A stretch of DNA of 8,924 nucleotides from Microbacteriaceae bacterium (GTDB lineage Bacteria; Actinomycetota; Actinomycetes; Actinomycetales; Microbacteriaceae): positions 1 through 8,924 of the forward strand of contig JAKONM010000120.1 in NCBI GenBank assembly GCA_022701925.1, read 5' to 3'. Below are positions 6,159-8,924 of this stretch, in pieces. Below the pieces are notes generated by a model. It ran no database searches, was not told the origin of the DNA, and worked only from the letters and a program-made list of their open reading frames with translations. The translations under genes and the position numbers were made by a program. The first letter of the stretch is position 1. Each line of letters begins with the position of its first letter.

Positions 6159-7430
6159 TTGACCGCCCTGACCGCCGACTACCGCGCGGCCGGGTTCGAG
6201 GTGCTGGAGCGCCTGGCGACGCTGACGCCGGAGGGCTTCGCCCGCTTCGCCGCGCAGCAGCCCGGGGTCCGGGGCGGCGTGCTGCTGGCCACCTGCAACC
6301 GCTTCGAGGCGTACCTGGACGCGGACGGCGACGTGCCGGACGACGCGCTGCTGGCCTACGCCGCCGCGCAGACCGGCGTCGACGCGGCGCAGCTGACCGG
6401 GGTGCTGACCTCCCGCTCGGGCAACGACGTCGCCGGCCACCTGTTCGCGGTGTCCAGCGGGCTCGAGTCGCTGGTCGTCGGCGAGGCCGAGATCGCCGGC
6501 CAGGTCTCCCGGGCGCTCGAGACGGCCCGTGGGCTGGGCTCGACCACGCCGGACCTCGAGCGGCTGTTCCAGCGCGCCTCCCGCACCTCGAGCACCGTGC
6601 AGCAGCGCACCCGGGTCGGCGCCGCGGGCCGCAGCATCGTGCGCCTGGCGCTCGACCTGGCCGAGAGCCGCGTGGCGGACTGGCGCGCGGTGCGCGTGCT
6701 GCTGATCGGCACCGGCACCTATGCGGGCGCGACCCTGGCGGCGCTGCGCGACCGCGGGGTGCAGGAGATCGCGGTCTTCTCCCCCAGCGACCGCGCGCAG
6801 CGGTTCGCCCGGCGGGAGGGCGTCGTCGCCGTCGAGCGCGCGGACCTGCCGAACCGGCTCGGCGAGGCCGACCTGGTGATCGCCTGCAGCATCGCGACCA
6901 CCCCGATCCTGCGCGGCGACCAGCTGCGGGCCGCGCGCGCCCGGGTGCCGGACGCGCCGCGCCAGCTGGTGGTCGACCTGGGGCTGCCCCGCAACATCGA
7001 CCCCGACGTGGCCGGCGTGCCCGACGTGGCCCTGCTCGACCTGGAGACGATCGGCCTGCACGCGCCCCTGCCCGAGCTGCAGGCGACGGACGACGCCCGC
7101 GCGCTGATCGCCCGGGCGGTCGAGGAGTACCGGGCCGACCAGCAGGCCGTGGCCACGACCCCCGCGGTCGTCGCCTTCCGCGGCCACGTGTTCGAGCTGG
7201 TGGAGCAGGAGATCGACCGCCTGCGCCGACGCGGGGAGTCGAGCGAGGCGGTCGAGCGGGCGATGCGGCACCTGGCCGGCGTGCTGGTGCACACCCCCTC
7301 CGCCCGCGCGAAGCGGCTGGCCGCGGAGGGCGAGGCGCAGGCGTTCACCGACGCCGTCGGCCTGCTGTTCGGGCTGACGCCCGCGGCCCCCGAGGCGCTC
7401 GACGCGCCGGACGACTCGCTGGCGGGCTGA
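6156..7430 (+). CDS. hemA: Glutamyl-tRNA reductase
   Basis: NADPH-dependent enzyme that reduces glutamyl-tRNA(Glu) to glutamate-1-semialdehyde, the first committed and usually rate-limiting step of heme synthesis by the C5 route. It is 424 aa. LLATCNRFEAY contains the catalytic Cys47, and HLFAVSSGLESLVVGEAEIAGQV (95-117) holds the conserved His95 and substrate-site residues. LIGTGTYAGATLAAL (183-197) is the nucleotide-binding loop. VVDLGLPRNIDPDV and the helical C-terminal dimerisation domain follow. The N-terminus (LTADYRAAGFEVLERL) replaces the usual GLSHRTAPVEVRE, and GTGTYAG replaces the common GAGxMG; I associate both with Micrococcales enzymes. Start: GTG 6156 or TTG 6159, directly after a -10 element. 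The gene diverges from hemE, so flux entry is controlled from the same short intergenic region. Hairpin-like palindromic sequence follows the stop. Confidence 0.95.
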   Translation: MLTALTADYRAAGFEVLERLATLTPEGFARFAAQQPGVRGGVLLATCNRFEAYLDADGDVPDDALLAYAAAQTGVDAAQLTGVLTSRSGNDVAGHLFAVSSGLESLVVGEAEIAGQVSRALETARGLGSTTPDLERLFQRASRTSSTVQQRTRVGAAGRSIVRLALDLAESRVADWRAVRVLLIGTGTYAGATLAALRDRGVQEIAVFSPSDRAQRFARREGVVAVERADLPNRLGEADLVIACSIATTPILRGDQLRAARARVPDAPRQLVVDLGLPRNIDPDVAGVPDVALLDLETIGLHAPLPELQATDDARALIARAVEEYRADQQAVATTPAVVAFRGHVFELVEQEIDRLRRRGESSEAVERAMRHLAGVLVHTPSARAKRLAAEGEAQAFTDAVGLLFGLTPAAPEALDAPDDSLAG

Positions 7431-7444
7431 CCCTCCCCCTCGAA

Positions 7445-7458
7445 CGGCCGCGCGGCCG
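7445..7458. repeat. 14-bp palindrome between hemA and the small gene
   Basis: CGGCCGCGCGGCCG is perfectly self-complementary. It starts 15 bases after the hemA stop and ends 6 bases before the -10 of the next gene, in the promoter spacer/-35 region. It could be an operator for the small gene or part of hemA termination (there is no T-run). In a genome this GC-rich, chance is a fair explanation. Confidence 0.35.
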
Positions 7459-7464
7459 ACTGCG

Positions 7465-7479
7465 TACCCTTGCGCGGTG
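7465..7479 (+). promoter_or_regulatory. -10 element of the small gene, leaderless arrangement
   Basis: TACCCT (7465-7470) is a TANNNT-type -10 with exactly six bases between it and GTG 7477. This puts the expected transcription start at the first base of the start codon. There is no ribosome-binding sequence. The gene therefore looks leaderless and independent of hemA. Confidence 0.5.
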
Positions 7480-7779
7480 AGCTTCCGCGTCGTGATCCCC
7501 CGCAGCATCCCCGCCGCCGAGGCGAACCGGGTGCAGCAGGCGGTCTGGAAGCGCGGCTACGGCACCCGGCTGGGCGGCCGCGACGCGGCGCACCCGGGCA
7601 GCCGGGTGGTCGAGTTCCTGCAGCTGGTGGACGAGCTGCCGGAGCCCTCCGAGGTGCGCGGCCTGGAGGAGCGCCTGGAGGCGGTGCTCACCGGCGGCCG
7701 GGTGCAGGCCGACTTCACCGGCAGCGGCGCCTGGCTGGAGACGGTGCAGAACCGCCCGGGCCGCCGCGCCCCCGCCTGA
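7477..7779 (+). CDS. Small protein of unknown function
   Basis: I do not recognise this 100-aa protein. It begins MSFRVVIPRSIPAAEANRVQQAVWKRGYGTRLGG and is mixed alpha/beta in character. An EFLQLVDELPEPSEVRGLEERLEAVL helix-rich middle (about 46-71) is followed by GRVQADFTGSGAWLETVQNRPGRRAPA. There is no signal peptide, membrane helix, cysteine or recognisable catalytic motif, so it is probably cytoplasmic. Support for coding: its codons carry G or C at nearly every third position, it has a leaderless-type promoter fitted exactly to GTG 7477, and it fills the gap after hemA. It is co-directional with hemA (46-bp gap) and convergent with the serine-hydrolase-like gene. A longer frame on the same strand through this region (7470-8006) is a shadow. 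Confidence 0.72.
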   Translation: MSFRVVIPRSIPAAEANRVQQAVWKRGYGTRLGGRDAAHPGSRVVEFLQLVDELPEPSEVRGLEERLEAVLTGGRVQADFTGSGAWLETVQNRPGRRAPA

Positions 7780-7797
7780 CCCGCGCCTCCCCCGCTC

Positions 7798-7895
7798 GCG
7801 GATCCGCATCTCCTGCGCGGATCCGCACTTCCCGCCCGACACGCGGGTCGCGGAGGCCCCGCGCCCGGCGCGTCGGGTGCTTCCTGCGGATCCGC
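7798..7895. repeat. Three copies of the palindrome GCGGATCCGC in a convergent gap
   Basis: Identical 10-bp palindromes stand at 7798-7807, 7817-7826 and 7886-7895 within the 121-bp gap (7780-7900) between two converging genes. The first two are 19 bases apart and, being self-complementary, could form a 10-bp stem with a 9-base loop (7808-7816). An adjoining A is shared by the first two copies, and by the third when read on the other strand. No T-run follows. It could be a bidirectional terminator, a protein-binding array or a short intergenic repeat. I noticed no other copy in the window. Confidence 0.7.
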
Positions 7896-7900
7896 GGAGG

Positions 7901-8812
7901 TCAGCAGACGTACTCGAGGATCCCGATCCCGATCGTCCGCATGGCCTGCAGCACGGACAGGCGCCGCATGTGCACGTCGTCCTCGAACTGCACGGTGACC
8001 GTGTAGGCCACCGCGGCGCGCGGCCCGCGCAGCACGCCCGCCTCGCTGCGGACGCCCGGCGCCGCGCCGGTCTTGTTCAGCAGGCTGAGGCCGTGGTCGC
8101 TGCGGACGTGCGACAGCGGCTCCAGCGCGAAGGCCCCGGCCACCATGGACAGGTCCGCGTTCAGCGCCAGCCAGTCGCCCACGCGGCTGGAGACGCCGCG
8201 GCCCACGGCCTCGCCGCGCGCGATCCGCGCGAACAGGGTCGTGAGCTCCGCGGCGGAGCCCACCGACAGGTGGGGCGCGTCGTCCGGGCCGCGCCGGTCG
8301 CGCACGCGGTCGAGCAGCGCGGTGCGCTTCAGCCCCAGCGACTCCGCCCGCTCGCGCACCGCGGGCAGCCCCACCGCGCGCAGCAGCACGTTGAAGGCCA
8401 GGTTGTCGCCCGTCGCCGCGACCAGCGCCGCCAGGTCGGTCAGCGGCAGGCTGGGCGCGTGCAGGTGCTGCCAGACGCCCGCGCCCGACACCAGGTCCTC
8501 GGGGGTGCGGTCCAGCAGGTCGAAGCGGCTGTTCACCTGCTCCTCGAGGCGGCACGCGATCTCGAGCAGCAGCAGCACCTTGCCGATGCCCGCGGTGGGC
8601 AGCACGACGTGGTCGTCGACCGAGAACAGCGCCTTGCCGCTCATCAGGTCGATCACCCGGGCCGACACCTGGGCGCCGTCGAGCGCCAGGTGCGCCAGCG
8701 CGGTGAAGCCGTCGGTGAAGTCGGCCCGCACCGCCTCGCCCCGGTGCCGGCCCGCGTCGTCGCCGCCCCGCTGCCGCGCCCGGCGTCCGGGCTCGGCAGT
8801 GGCGGCGCTCAC
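7901..8812 (-). CDS. Serine hydrolase / class A beta-lactamase-like protein lacking both catalytic serines
   Basis: A 303-aa protein with the fold landmarks of the class A beta-lactamase/DD-peptidase superfamily. Strands ARVIDLMSGKALFSVDDH (51-68) lead into LPTAGIGKVLLLLEIA, AATGDNLAFNVLL, the WLALNADLSMVAGAFALEPLSHV segment, NKTGAAPGVRSEAGVL (KTG at 247-249) and a final strand AVAYTVTVQF. The SxxK motif is GIGK (Gly75, Lys78) and the SDN motif is GDN (Gly135). Lys78, Asp136, Asn137 and KTG remain. No Glu166-type ExxN is visible. There is no signal peptide, so it appears cytoplasmic. It is therefore unlikely to be an ordinary beta-lactamase and may be a non-catalytic binding protein. GTG 8812 shares GTGA with the stop of the M13 peptidase gene, which favours it over an in-frame upstream start at 8845. 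Confidence 0.85.
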   Translation of the reverse strand: MSAATAEPGRRARQRGGDDAGRHRGEAVRADFTDGFTALAHLALDGAQVSARVIDLMSGKALFSVDDHVVLPTAGIGKVLLLLEIACRLEEQVNSRFDLLDRTPEDLVSGAGVWQHLHAPSLPLTDLAALVAATGDNLAFNVLLRAVGLPAVRERAESLGLKRTALLDRVRDRRGPDDAPHLSVGSAAELTTLFARIARGEAVGRGVSSRVGDWLALNADLSMVAGAFALEPLSHVRSDHGLSLLNKTGAAPGVRSEAGVLRGPRAAVAYTVTVQFEDDVHMRRLSVLQAMRTIGIGILEYVC

Positions 8813-8924
8813 CAGATCGCGACCCGCTTCGTCGGATCCAGCCACAGGGCATCCGTCTCGGTGAGGTCGAACGCCGCCGCGAACTCGTCCAGGTTCTTCA
8901 CGATCTGGTTGCAGCGGAACTCCG
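8809..8924 (-). CDS. M13 family metallopeptidase (neprilysin-like), C-terminal end only
   Basis: Only the last 37 codons are inside the window; the zinc-binding HExxH domain lies beyond the right edge. The visible tail begins EFRCNQIVKNLDEFAAAFDL, continues TETDALWLDP and ends TKRVAIW. This follows the family's C-terminal pattern: a FR(C/V)N...N.x.F..AF segment, a short loop, and a terminal RV.IW. Peptidases of this family cleave short peptides; cellular location cannot be judged from this fragment. The stop overlaps the start of the serine-hydrolase-like gene by four bases, implying co-translation of the two. Confidence rests on the C-terminal signature alone. Confidence 0.8.
   Translation of the reverse strand, partial: EFRCNQIVKNLDEFAAAFDLTETDALWLDPTKRVAIW

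Noticed and set aside
3717..7508. A single open minus-strand frame of about 1260 codons spanning hemG, hemE and the antisense of hemA.
   Set aside because: Two reading-frame segments look real only from 3717 to 5039. The remainder is out of frame with hemE or antisense to hemA, and stop-poor frames are expected at this GC content.
7901..8812. Active beta-lactamase resistance gene.
   Set aside because: Both catalytic serine positions are glycine, no Glu166-type residue is visible and there is no export signal.

Overview
This window comes from a very GC-rich bacterial chromosome. Almost every start is GTG or ATG, stops are nearly all TGA, and genes are joined by 4-base GTGA/ATGA overlaps. The proteins look actinobacterial. 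The glutamyl-tRNA reductase has the diverged N-terminus (LTADYRAAGFEVL) and GTGTYAG nucleotide loop that I associate with Micrococcales-type Actinobacteria. The HemQ carries a histidine where actinobacterial enzymes have their distal His. Order-level placement is inference; I cannot name a genus.

The core is a heme biosynthesis cluster. On the minus strand, read right to left, lie hemE (uroporphyrinogen decarboxylase), hemG/cgoX (coproporphyrinogen oxidase type), a three-gene block of small membrane-associated proteins (YtxH-like, phage-holin-family/DUF1469, DUF3618), hemQ/chdC (coproheme decarboxylase), hemH/cpfC (coproporphyrin ferrochelatase) and hemC (hydroxymethylbilane synthase, running off the left edge). 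hemA (glutamyl-tRNA reductase) is divergent on the plus strand. HemE, CgoX, CpfC and ChdC together make up the coproporphyrin-dependent branch: uroporphyrinogen III to coproporphyrinogen III, coproporphyrin III, coproheme and then heme b. HemA and HemC supply the early steps.

Two places depart from a plain heme cluster. First, hemC is frameshifted as given. A 26-base insertion lies exactly at the centre of what would otherwise be a perfect 38-bp palindrome, and most of the insertion is an inverted copy of adjacent hemC sequence. Removing it restores a normal HemC. Second, the small membrane-protein block between hemG and hemQ has its own recognisable promoter and a terminator-like hairpin, so it looks like an independent unit nested in the heme cluster.

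On the right, hemA is followed by a small unrecognised plus-strand gene with a leaderless-type start. A 121-bp convergent gap follows, holding three copies of the palindrome GCGGATCCGC. Then comes a minus-strand serine-hydrolase/class A beta-lactamase-like gene in which both catalytic serines (SxxK and SDN) are glycine. It overlaps by four bases the end of an M13-family metallopeptidase gene that enters from the right edge. I saw no tRNA, rRNA, CRISPR array, insertion sequence or prophage, and no gene-free stretch longer than about 165 bp.
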